In this document: positions 19,880 through 27,447 of the stretch, in pieces
How positions within the stretch are numbered: position 1 is the first letter of the stretch
Layout: every line of letters begins with the position of its first letter
DNA from: Polycyclovorans algicola TG408
GTDB taxonomy: Bacteria > Pseudomonadota > Gammaproteobacteria > Nevskiales > Nevskiaceae
Reading direction: 5' to 3'
Assembly: GCF_000711245.1 (NCBI RefSeq)
Contig: NZ_JOMH01000001.1
Location: 3,094,830-3,158,829, forward strand
Length of the DNA: 64,000 nucleotides
Position numbers and translations under genes: made by a program
Notes under the pieces: model-generated
Databases searched by the model: none
Seen by the model: only the letters and a program-made list of their open reading frames with translations
Told to the model about the DNA's origin: nothing

Positions 19880-20054
19880 CGCCCTCAGGTGCCGACCCTT
19901 GCAGGTCGGTGAAACGGGAAGTCCGTGCAAATCGGACGCTGCCCCCGCAACGGTGAATGGTTCGGGGTTGCGCTTTACGCCACTGTCCGGTTGACGACGG
20001 GAAGGCCGCAACCCAGCACGCCATAAGTCCGGAGACCGGCCTGAGGTAGGTGCC
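19880..20054 (+). promoter_or_regulatory. Adenosylcobalamin riboswitch
   Basis: The conserved B12-box elements are in order: GGTCGGTGAAACGGGAAGTC near 19904-19923, GCTGCCCCCGCAACGGTGAA near 19939-19958, and AAGTCCGGAGACCGGCCTGA near 20025-20044. The closing stem pairs CCTCAGG (about 19883-19889) with CCTGAGG (20040-20047). It lies directly upstream of the TonB-dependent receptor. A perfect ATGGCA-AC-TGCCAT hairpin at 20081-20094 lies between aptamer and start codon and could take part in the expression switch. Confidence 0.95.
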
Positions 20055-20129
20055 GTGGTCGCGGAGGGCGAACCTGACGGATGGCAACTGCCATGCGGCC
20101 ACGGTTTGTCGATTGCAGATGGACGACCC

Positions 20130-22031
20130 GTGCGCCTGATCCGGTCCCTGATTCAACCGCTTCACCCGATGTCGCTTGCGGCCGCCTTGTGCTGCCCGCT
20201 GACCACGTTTGCCGACACTGCGCTGCCGCCGCTGACGGTAGCCGGAGTCAACGCCGAGCTGGACCAGAGCGGCGTGCAGCTGCGGGTGCCGGTCGATCCG
20301 CTTTTGGCTAGCGACCTGCCGAGCCTGCTCGCCACCCTGCCCGGCGTACAGGTGCGTCGCAGCGGTGGTCTGGGCGCCTACAGCGAGGCCAGTCTGCGTG
20401 GCAGCAACGGCCGTCAGGTCAGGATATTGCTCGACGGCCAGCCGCTGGACGGCGGCGGCGGCGAAGCCACCTCATTGGCACTGATCAGCCCGCTGATGCT
20501 GCACGACGTCACCGTGCACAAAGGCCGCGTGCCGGTCGACCTTGCCGGCGGTCTGGCCGGCAGCATCAATCTGCGCACCCCTGAGGTGCTGCGCGCGCCG
20601 CTGCTGGGCAGCTTCAGCCTCGGCAGCTTCGGCGAGCGCCAGGCGCATGCCGCCGCGCAATTGGCGACTGACGTCCAGCTCGCCGCCGGTCTGCAACAGG
20701 CCGACAACGACTTCAAGTACCGCAACGCCTTCAAGCCCTTCGACCCCACCGACCCCGACCGCCGTCGCCGCGAGCTGCGCCTCAATGCCGACACGGCGCA
20801 GCGCTACGCCCTGCTGAGCCTGCGCGCGCCGCTGCGGGTGCAGGCGCATGTCATTGATGACGCGCAATCGCTGCCCACCCGTCTCAACCTGCCCGACCAG
20901 ACCGCGCAACTCGACACTCGCGCGTACGGCCTGAGCATCGCCGGCGACACGTCGGCGCGCTGGCACCACCGGCTGTCGACGCGCTGGCTGGACGAGCGCT
21001 TTCGCGACCGCGACAGCCAGATCGGCCTCGGTGCGCAAGACAGCCGCAGCCGCACCTTCGGCATCGACGGCCAGAGCCGCTTCCACTTCGGAGACGGCAG
21101 CCTCGCGGTGCTTGATGCCGGGCATACCCGCTACCGCGCCGAAGACCGGATTGGTGATGTTCCCACCCAGGACGCCGAGCGGTTGCAACTGGGTGGTGCG
21201 GCTGAAACCTTTGGCGATCTCGGTGCATGGCGCGCCAACGCCAGCCTCGGCGTGCAGTGGTCCGAAGACCGCGCCGACGGCCAGCAGGAAGAGCACTGGC
21301 AATGGGCGCCTGCCGTGGGTCTGACACGGCGACTTGGCCCCTGCATTGCCGCAGGCAACCTCGGCAGTCGCGAGCGCCTCGCAACCTTTTTTGAGCGCTA
21401 CGGTGACCGCGGACTGTTTCGCGGCAACCCCGAGCTGCGTCCTGAGCGCGCCGACTATGCTGATCTGGGCGCCCGCTGCGCGCCAGTCGGCAGTGCGTGG
21501 ACCGTCGATGCGGCGGTATTCGGCCAGGACCTGCGTGATGCCATCAGCCCCACCTTCAACGCGCAGGGTGTGGGCCGCTCGATCAACACCGAGCGCGCCG
21601 AAATCTACGGTGTCGAGTGGGGTGGCACCGCCCGGCTTGGTCGCTGGCAGGGGCAGATCGGCGGCACCCTTCAGAGCACCGAAAACCGCAGCGGCCCCGG
21701 CGCGGCGCGCGGCAAACAATTACCCGGGCGCTACACCGAACAGATCAACGCACGGCTTGAGACCGAGTTCTGGGCCCTGCGCTGGCACTACGCCTTCAGC
21801 TTTGAACACGGCCAGTTTTACGACAGCCCAAACCTGCTGAAAGCTGCGCCACTACGTCGCCATGACATCGGCGTGCGCGGCCAATGGCAACGCGTCGGCT
21901 GGTCGGTGCAGGCGCTGAACCTGCGCGATGACAACCCCGAACAGTTCAACGGCTTTCCCACGCCCGGGCGCCATTTACGGCTGACCCTGAGCTATCCCGC
22001 CATCATGTCCCCCGATTCACCCAAGGAGTAA
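20130..22031 (+). CDS. btuB: TonB-dependent outer-membrane receptor, cobalamin type
   Basis: The product is probably the outer-membrane corrinoid transporter. It has about 633 residues. A signal peptide ends TTFADTA, then come a TonB-box-like LPPLTVAG and the plug domain (LLATLPGVQVRRSGGLGAYS, RGSNGRQVRILLDGQPL, VTVHKGRVPVDLAGGLAG). The rest is a beta-barrel ending with GRHLRLTLSY plus a short tail, PAIMSPDSPKE, so the usual C-terminal aromatic is missing. The GTG at 20130 is chosen because it gives a normal signal peptide; an ATG at 20169 is an alternative. The upstream riboswitch and the downstream lipoprotein support a vitamin B12 role. Direct substrate evidence is lacking. Confidence 0.85.
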   Translation: MRLIRSLIQPLHPMSLAAALCCPLTTFADTALPPLTVAGVNAELDQSGVQLRVPVDPLLASDLPSLLATLPGVQVRRSGGLGAYSEASLRGSNGRQVRILLDGQPLDGGGGEATSLALISPLMLHDVTVHKGRVPVDLAGGLAGSINLRTPEVLRAPLLGSFSLGSFGERQAHAAAQLATDVQLAAGLQQADNDFKYRNAFKPFDPTDPDRRRRELRLNADTAQRYALLSLRAPLRVQAHVIDDAQSLPTRLNLPDQTAQLDTRAYGLSIAGDTSARWHHRLSTRWLDERFRDRDSQIGLGAQDSRSRTFGIDGQSRFHFGDGSLAVLDAGHTRYRAEDRIGDVPTQDAERLQLGGAAETFGDLGAWRANASLGVQWSEDRADGQQEEHWQWAPAVGLTRRLGPCIAAGNLGSRERLATFFERYGDRGLFRGNPELRPERADYADLGARCAPVGSAWTVDAAVFGQDLRDAISPTFNAQGVGRSINTERAEIYGVEWGGTARLGRWQGQIGGTLQSTENRSGPGAARGKQLPGRYTEQINARLETEFWALRWHYAFSFEHGQFYDSPNLLKAAPLRRHDIGVRGQWQRVGWSVQALNLRDDNPEQFNGFPTPGRHLRLTLSYPAIMSPDSPKE

Positions 22032-22038
22032 CCGATTC

Positions 22039-23232
22039 ATGACCCTTTTGAAATTCACGCCGCGCGCGGCCATCGGCCTGCTGGTCACCGTGCTGATCTC
22101 GGCCTGCTCAAGTGGCGACAACCAATTCAGGGGCACCCCGGATGCCAGCGACGTCAGTGCCGTGGTCGCCACCCGCGCGTCAGACTTCAGCAGCGGCGCC
22201 GTATCGCTGATCAATGCCGAAACATTGACCGGGCAGAACAACCTGGCGCCGACCACGTCCGACATTCGGGTCCGCGCCGCAAGCGAGCAATTCTTCGTCA
22301 TCGAGCGTTTCGACAGCAACACGGTCAAGCGCTTCGACCTCGACATGCCCAACACGCCCAACCTGACGGCCTCAACCCAGGACCCTGACGACACGGCGCA
22401 AAGCAACCCCGCCGACCTGCTGATGGTCAGCCCCACCAAGGGCTATCTGCTGCGCTACGGGTCGGGCACGGTATGGATCGTCAACCCGTCGGCCACCACT
22501 GAAGCCGGATTCAAGACCGGTGAAATCGACCTGTCGCACTACGACGCCGATGGCGTGCCGGAGATGATTACCGGGGTCATCGACCGGGGCCTGCTGTTTA
22601 TCGCCATGCAGCGGCTCGAAAACTTCGCGTCGGTCAAAAGCGGCTATGTCGCCGTGATCGACATCGGCAGCGACGAGGAGGTCGACACCGGCAACAACCC
22701 CGACCTGCCGGGCATCGAATTGCCGCTGCAAAGCCCCACCGGCCTCATCATCGATCCCGCCAGCCTTGACCTGCTGGCCATCGGCAGCGGCGGCTTCGAC
22801 GGCAGCTTCACACCGGTGTTCGAGGGCGGCATTGCCCGCATCGATACCGGCACGTTCACCGCCGAGTTGCTGCTCGACGACGGCAGCGCCGAAAGCGCAC
22901 CCTTCGGCCAGTTCGGCGAGCTGGTGGCCATCAGCGGCACGCAGGCCTACTTCACCGCCGGCGAACCGTTTGCCGCGCAAACCCTGTACCGCTTCGACCC
23001 AACCACCGATGCCGACCCGGTTGCGGTTGACGGCTTCATCGATCAGGAACTGGGCGCGCTGGCGGTCGATCCGCTGAATCGTCTGTGGGTCGCACGCGCC
23101 GACACTGAGGCGCCGGGCATCAGCCTGCTGGACGTTTCCGGCGGCGGTGAGACGGTGATGGGCAGCCGTATCAACACCTCGTTGATCCCGATCAACATTG
23201 ACTTTGCGGTGCTGCCCGACATCAACGACTGA
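22039..23232 (+). CDS. Beta-propeller-like outer-membrane lipoprotein, coupled to the B12 receptor
   Basis: The 397-residue protein has a lipoprotein signal with lipobox LISAC (C23) and serine at +2, which favours the outer membrane. The mature part is rich in repeated beta-strand blocks (YLLRYGSGTVWIVNPS, GYVAVIDIGSDEEV, DLLAIGSGGFDG, TLYRFDPTTDA, LGALAVDPLNRLWVARAD), like YncE/YVTN-type propellers. It starts 7 bp after the receptor stop, so it falls under the same riboswitch. By position and architecture it resembles BtuG, the surface lipoprotein that captures B12 for BtuB in Bacteroides. Homology is not claimed; function is inferred from context. Confidence 0.75.
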   Translation: MTLLKFTPRAAIGLLVTVLISACSSGDNQFRGTPDASDVSAVVATRASDFSSGAVSLINAETLTGQNNLAPTTSDIRVRAASEQFFVIERFDSNTVKRFDLDMPNTPNLTASTQDPDDTAQSNPADLLMVSPTKGYLLRYGSGTVWIVNPSATTEAGFKTGEIDLSHYDADGVPEMITGVIDRGLLFIAMQRLENFASVKSGYVAVIDIGSDEEVDTGNNPDLPGIELPLQSPTGLIIDPASLDLLAIGSGGFDGSFTPVFEGGIARIDTGTFTAELLLDDGSAESAPFGQFGELVAISGTQAYFTAGEPFAAQTLYRFDPTTDADPVAVDGFIDQELGALAVDPLNRLWVARADTEAPGISLLDVSGGGETVMGSRINTSLIPINIDFAVLPDIND

Positions 23233-23251
23233 GTGCGGACCTGCAGTTGCG

Positions 23252-23284
23252 GCGCCCGGCGGTAAAACCCGCCGGGCGCAGTTT
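23252..23284 (+). terminator. Hairpin terminator between convergent genes
   Basis: GCGCCCGGCGG at 23252-23262 pairs perfectly with CCGCCGGGCGC at 23269-23279 around a TAAAAC loop, giving an 11-bp GC stem. A short T-containing tail (AGTTTCATT) follows on the plus strand. It lies 20 bp after the lipoprotein stop and next to the end of the convergent rlmA, so it may serve both strands. Confidence 0.75.
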
Positions 23285-24090
23285 CATTGCGGCTTGCGTT
23301 TGAACAACAGCAGCGAAAAGGCAGCTTCGGTTTCAAACGCTGCGAACGCATTCATCGCCTCGCGCCGCTCGGGCCTGGCCTTCCAGGCATAGGGCGTCAT
23401 CAGCAGCAAATGCTGCAAGTCGGCCTGTGAGAGCTGCAGCGGCACGGACACCGTTTGCTGGGTCACCGCCTCAAAATCGGTCTCGAAACCGACCCTGAAT
23501 TTATCGGGTGCATGCGCCTGCACCACATCGAACAACTGTTCGCGCAGGGTCCACAAATGCCGGGCCGCCGGCGTCACCACCAGCACATGGCCGCCGGGGC
23601 GCAGTACGCGCCGCATCTCGGCCACGTGCAGTTGCGTGAACAGGTTGGTGACCCCATCGACCGAGGCGTCCGCCAGTGGCAAGTGCGCGCCGCTGCCGAC
23701 CAGCCAGGTGATGGCCGGATAGCGTTTGGCCGCCAGGCGTATCGCCGGGCGGGCAATGTCGAGGCCGATGACCTCGCCCGCCACGGCGGGAAACGCACCG
23801 GTGTAATCGCCCTCACCACAGCCGATGTCGAGCACGCGGGTCGCTTTCAGTGGCGCCAACATCGCCAACACCGCGTCACGCAGTGGCCGGTAGTGGCCGG
23901 CCTGCAAGAACGCCCGGCGCGCGTGCACCATCCGCACGTCGTCGCCGGGGTCGCGACTCTTCTTCTGCTGTACCGGCAACAGGTTGACGTAGCCCTCGCG
24001 CGCGACGTCGAAGCTGTGACCCTGTTCACAGCGCCAGGCTTTCGGCTCGCGCGCCAGCGGCAGGCGGCACAGGGGGCAAATCACACTCAT
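23284..24090 (-). CDS. rlmA: 23S rRNA (guanine-N1)-methyltransferase RlmA
   Basis: The product methylates N1 of a guanine in hairpin 35 of 23S rRNA (G745 in E. coli) using SAM. It has 268 residues. The N-terminal zinc site is C5-x2-C8 with C21 and H25 (ICPLCRLPL, RCEQGH). The SAM motif is VLDIGCGEGDYTGAF, followed by the class I methyltransferase pattern (LPLADASVDGVTNLF). The ATG at 24090 overlaps the upstream FAD-protein stop by 4 bp. Confidence 0.93.
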   Translation of the reverse strand: MSVICPLCRLPLAREPKAWRCEQGHSFDVAREGYVNLLPVQQKKSRDPGDDVRMVHARRAFLQAGHYRPLRDAVLAMLAPLKATRVLDIGCGEGDYTGAFPAVAGEVIGLDIARPAIRLAAKRYPAITWLVGSGAHLPLADASVDGVTNLFTQLHVAEMRRVLRPGGHVLVVTPAARHLWTLREQLFDVVQAHAPDKFRVGFETDFEAVTQQTVSVPLQLSQADLQHLLLMTPYAWKARPERREAMNAFAAFETEAAFSLLLFKRKPQ

Positions 24091-25718
24091 TGGGGCCGTC
24101 CACCCTCGGCGAGCAGGCTCAGCGCCAGCGCTTCGGCGACGCGTATGCCATCAATCCCCGCCGACATGATGCCGCCGGCATAGCCCGCGCCCTCGCCCGC
24201 CGGAAACAGGCCGCGGGTGTTCAGGCTCTGGTAGTCGGCATCGCGGGTGATGCGCAGCGGTGACGAGGTGCGGGTTTCGACGCCGGTCAGCACCGCATCG
24301 TGGCGGGCAAAGCCCTTGATCTGCCGGTCGAACACCGGCAAGGCCTCGCGTATCGCTTCGATGGCGTAGGCCGGCAGCGCGCAAGCAAGATCACCCAGGC
24401 GCACGCCGGGTTTGTAGCTGGGCAAGACGCTGCCCAGCGCCGTGGACGGCTGTCCGGCAAGGAAGTCGCCGACCAGTTGCGCCGGCGCCTCGTAGTTGCG
24501 GCCGCCAAGCACGAAGGCCTGTGATTCGAGTTGCGCCTGCAAGGCGATACCCGCCAAGGGCCCAGCCGCCACGCCACCGGGATAATCCTCGGGCGAAATG
24601 CCGACCACGATGCCGGCGTTGGCGTTGCGTTCGTTGCGCGAGTACTGGCTCATGCCATTGGTCACCACCCGGCCCGGCTCTGAGGTGGCCGCGACCACCG
24701 TGCCGCCGGGACACATGCAGAAGCTGTACACCGAACGGCCATTGCGGGCGTGGTGCACCAGCTTGTAATCGGCCGCGCCGAGCAGCGGGTGGCCGGCAAA
24801 CTTGCCCAACCGCGCGCTGTCGATCAGCGACTGCGGGTGCTCGATGCGAAAGCCCACCGAGAACGGCTTGGCCTCCATGAATACCTCGCGCTCGTGAAGC
24901 ATGCGAAATGTCTCGCGGGCGCTGTGGCCCAGTGCCAGCAGGACATGGTCGGCGCGCACGGTCTCGCCGCTGGCCAGGGTCACGCCACGCATCTGCCCCG
25001 CCTCGATGAGCACGTCGGTCACCTGCTGACCAAACCGAACCTCACCCCCTAGCGCTTCGATTTCTTCGCGCATGCGCGTCACCACGCCGGTCAGGCGAAA
25101 GGTGCCGATGTGCGGCTTGCTGACGTAAAGGATCTCTTCCGGCGCGCCCGCCTTGACGAACTCGTTCAGCACCTTGCGGCCGTGGAACTTGGGGTCACGC
25201 ACCTGACTCCAGAGCTTGCCATCGCTGAACAAGCCGGCACCGCCCTCGCCGAACTGCACGTTGGATTCCGCATTGAGCGTGTGCTTGCGCCACAGCCCCC
25301 AAGTGTCCTGCGTGCGTTGCCGCACCGGCTGACCGCGCTCGAGCACGATGGGGCGAAAGCCCATCTGCGCCAGCATCAGCGCCGCAAAAATTCCGCAGGG
25401 CCCGAAGCCAATGACCAGCGGACGGTTGGCAAAGCCGGCGGGTGCGTGGGCGACCGGGTGGTAGGTGACGTCCGGCGCCGGGCGCACGTGCGCATCGCCC
25501 TCAAACTTGGCCAGCACCGCAGCCTCATCACGCAGCTCGCAATCGACGGTGTAAACAAAACTCAGCTCGGCCGATTTCTTGCGCGCGTCATAGCTGCGCT
25601 TGAACACGATGAAGCGCAACAGATCACCGTCCGGCAGGCGCAAACGCTTCTGAATGGCCGGTGCCAGTGCTTCGGGCGAGTGATTGACGGGCAGTGTGAG
25701 TTCGGTAAGGCGCAGCAT
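24087..25718 (-). CDS. FAD-dependent oxidoreductase of the COG2509 type
   Basis: The 543-residue cytoplasmic flavoprotein has an N-terminal domain of about 95 residues (LPDGDLLRFIVFKRSYDARK), then a Rossmann FAD-binding motif, LVIGFGPCGIFAALMLAQMG. Family blocks follow: NVQFGEGGAGLFSDGKL, HIGTFRL, ALGHSARETFRML, SFCMCPGGTVVAATSE and the C-terminal FPAGEGAGYAGGIMSAGIDG. These match the uncharacterised FAD-dependent dehydrogenases of COG2509. The substrate is unknown. It is coupled to rlmA by a 4-bp overlap. Confidence 0.88.
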   Translation of the reverse strand: MLRLTELTLPVNHSPEALAPAIQKRLRLPDGDLLRFIVFKRSYDARKKSAELSFVYTVDCELRDEAAVLAKFEGDAHVRPAPDVTYHPVAHAPAGFANRPLVIGFGPCGIFAALMLAQMGFRPIVLERGQPVRQRTQDTWGLWRKHTLNAESNVQFGEGGAGLFSDGKLWSQVRDPKFHGRKVLNEFVKAGAPEEILYVSKPHIGTFRLTGVVTRMREEIEALGGEVRFGQQVTDVLIEAGQMRGVTLASGETVRADHVLLALGHSARETFRMLHEREVFMEAKPFSVGFRIEHPQSLIDSARLGKFAGHPLLGAADYKLVHHARNGRSVYSFCMCPGGTVVAATSEPGRVVTNGMSQYSRNERNANAGIVVGISPEDYPGGVAAGPLAGIALQAQLESQAFVLGGRNYEAPAQLVGDFLAGQPSTALGSVLPSYKPGVRLGDLACALPAYAIEAIREALPVFDRQIKGFARHDAVLTGVETRTSSPLRITRDADYQSLNTRGLFPAGEGAGYAGGIMSAGIDGIRVAEALALSLLAEGGRPQ

Positions 25719-25763
25719 CGACGGGATTCACGACCGGGGGGCACATTGTCCCATGCGGACGCC

Positions 25764-26630
25764 TCAGCGCGGCGCGTCAGCCGGATAATGACGTTTAAGG
25801 AAGGCGATCATCGCCGCGCTAAAGGCATCGTTGCGATCACCGGCCACCATGTGCCCGGCCTCAGCGATGTCGACGACTTCGGCATGGGGCATCTGCTGGC
25901 GAAAGGCGGTGACACCGGCTTCACTCACCACATCACTCTGGCCACCACGAACCAGCAGGGTGGGCGCAGCAATTCGCGCGGCGGCGGCCTCCATGCGGGC
26001 TTCGAACGTCTTCAGATAGGCCAGATGCTCCTCAAAGCGGGTGTCGATCAGCCGCGGGTCCCAGTGCCAGTAAAGGCGCCCGTCATCGCCGCGACGCAGG
26101 TTCTTCATCAGCCCCGAGGGGTCACGAGGGCGCGGGCGACTGGGGTTGTACGCGGCGACGACATCGGCCACTTCGTCCAGCGACGCGAAGCCGTCGAGGT
26201 TCGCGCTCATGAATTTACGAATGTGCTCGACGCCGTCACGCTCGACCCTGGGCGCGACATCGACCAGCACCAGGGCGCTGGCAATGGGCAGGTCCGCCTC
26301 GCCCATGGCGATCAGTGCAGCCATGCCGCCCATCGATGCACCGACCAGCGCCGGCGGCCGGTCCAGGGTGGCAATGACCGACCGCAGGTCGGCCACGGAG
26401 GCATCGCTGGAATAGTCGCCATCTTCGGCCCAGTCACTCTCGCCATGACCGCGCGCATCGAACGACAGCACGTAATAGCCCGCAGCCGCCAACTCGCCGA
26501 AAGCGCGCGACCATGCGTGTCGCGTCTGACCGCCGCCGTGCAACAACACGACCGCCGGCCCATGAGGCGGCCCAGCAATATCGGCCATCAGACGGAGGCC
26601 GCGACTGCCGATCAATGAACTTGTTTTCAT
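25764..26630 (-). CDS. Alpha/beta hydrolase
   Basis: The 288-residue protein has an alpha/beta-hydrolase fold. The oxyanion motif is LLHGGGQTRHAW, followed by FDARGHGESDW. The nucleophile elbow is GASMGG (serine near residue 98), the acid is probably the aspartate in LLVRGGQSDVVSE, and the histidine lies in IAEAGHMVAGD. The pattern fits esterases, epoxide hydrolases and peroxidases, and the substrate cannot be told. The ATG at 26630 is used; a GTG one codon earlier is possible. It stands alone, divergent from the YqhA gene. Confidence 0.87.
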   Translation of the reverse strand: MKTSSLIGSRGLRLMADIAGPPHGPAVVLLHGGGQTRHAWSRAFGELAAAGYYVLSFDARGHGESDWAEDGDYSSDASVADLRSVIATLDRPPALVGASMGGMAALIAMGEADLPIASALVLVDVAPRVERDGVEHIRKFMSANLDGFASLDEVADVVAAYNPSRPRPRDPSGLMKNLRRGDDGRLYWHWDPRLIDTRFEEHLAYLKTFEARMEAAAARIAAPTLLVRGGQSDVVSEAGVTAFRQQMPHAEVVDIAEAGHMVAGDRNDAFSAAMIAFLKRHYPADAPR

Positions 26631-26715
26631 CACGCCAGCATAACCATTGAGGCAGCGTTCAACGGTGATGTGCGGCTGTTAGACTCCGCGCCGCCCCACG
26701 CTCCGGAACCCCTGC

Positions 26716-27318
26716 ATGTCAACCCCCTTGCCCAAAGCGCTCGGCCCGCTGCCGACGCTCATTTTCTCGTCCCGCTGGCTACAGTTGCCGCTGTATCTGG
26801 GACTGATCGTGGCGCAGTGTGTTTACGTCATTCTGTTCGTCAAAGAGCTTTGGCACCTTATTCATGGCGCCTTCGAGCTCAACGAGCAGGCGGTGATGCT
26901 GATCGTGCTGGCACTGATCGACGTGGTGATGATTTCCAACCTGCTGGTCATGGTCATTGTCGGCGGCTACGAGACCTTCGTCTCGCGACTGCGGCTGGAA
27001 AACCACCCCGACCAGCCCGAGTGGTTGAGCCACGTCAACGCCTCGGTGCTCAAGGTCAAACTGGCGATGGCGATCATCGGCATCTCGTCGATTCACTTGC
27101 TAAAAACCTTCATCGAGGCCGGCTCGCTGGGCGCCTATCCGCTGTGTGCTGACGTGGCCGCCGGCGTGCGCTGCACCACGACGACCGAGGCGGGCGTGAT
27201 GTGGCAGACGATCATCCACATGGCCTTCATCGTCTCGGCGCTGGGCATTGCCTGGACCGACCGACTGATGTCGCAATCGACCGCCAACGCGCGTAACAAA
27301 AACCCTGCGGCACATTGA
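26716..27318 (+). CDS. YqhA family membrane protein (UPF0114)
   Basis: The 200-residue inner-membrane protein has four hydrophobic segments. UPF0114 blocks are visible: [53 protein letters not shown] and [20 protein letters not shown]. Function is not established. The ATG at 26716 begins [20 protein letters not shown]. An inverted repeat, CCCTGCG/CGCAGGG (27303-27327), spans the stop codon, but without a T-run. Confidence 0.88.
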   Translation: MSTPLPKALGPLPTLIFSSRWLQLPLYLGLIVAQCVYVILFVKELWHLIHGAFELNEQAVMLIVLALIDVVMISNLLVMVIVGGYETFVSRLRLENHPDQPEWLSHVNASVLKVKLAMAIIGISSIHLLKTFIEAGSLGAYPLCADVAAGVRCTTTTEAGVMWQTIIHMAFIVSALGIAWTDRLMSQSTANARNKNPAAH

Positions 27319-27447
27319 GTCGCAGGGCGCCATCGCGGCGGCGGGATGGGAATTGCTGCAGTGCAGCGTGCTAAGCTCAGGCTCGACATCAATTTGAATA
27401 CGGGCGTCCCTTGACGAACATTGCGCCCGCAGAATCAGGTACTTGCA

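Noticed and set aside
25110-26618. Plus-strand open frame crossing the COG2509 and hydrolase genes
   Set aside because: It spans two well-supported minus-strand genes and the gap between them and shows no family features.
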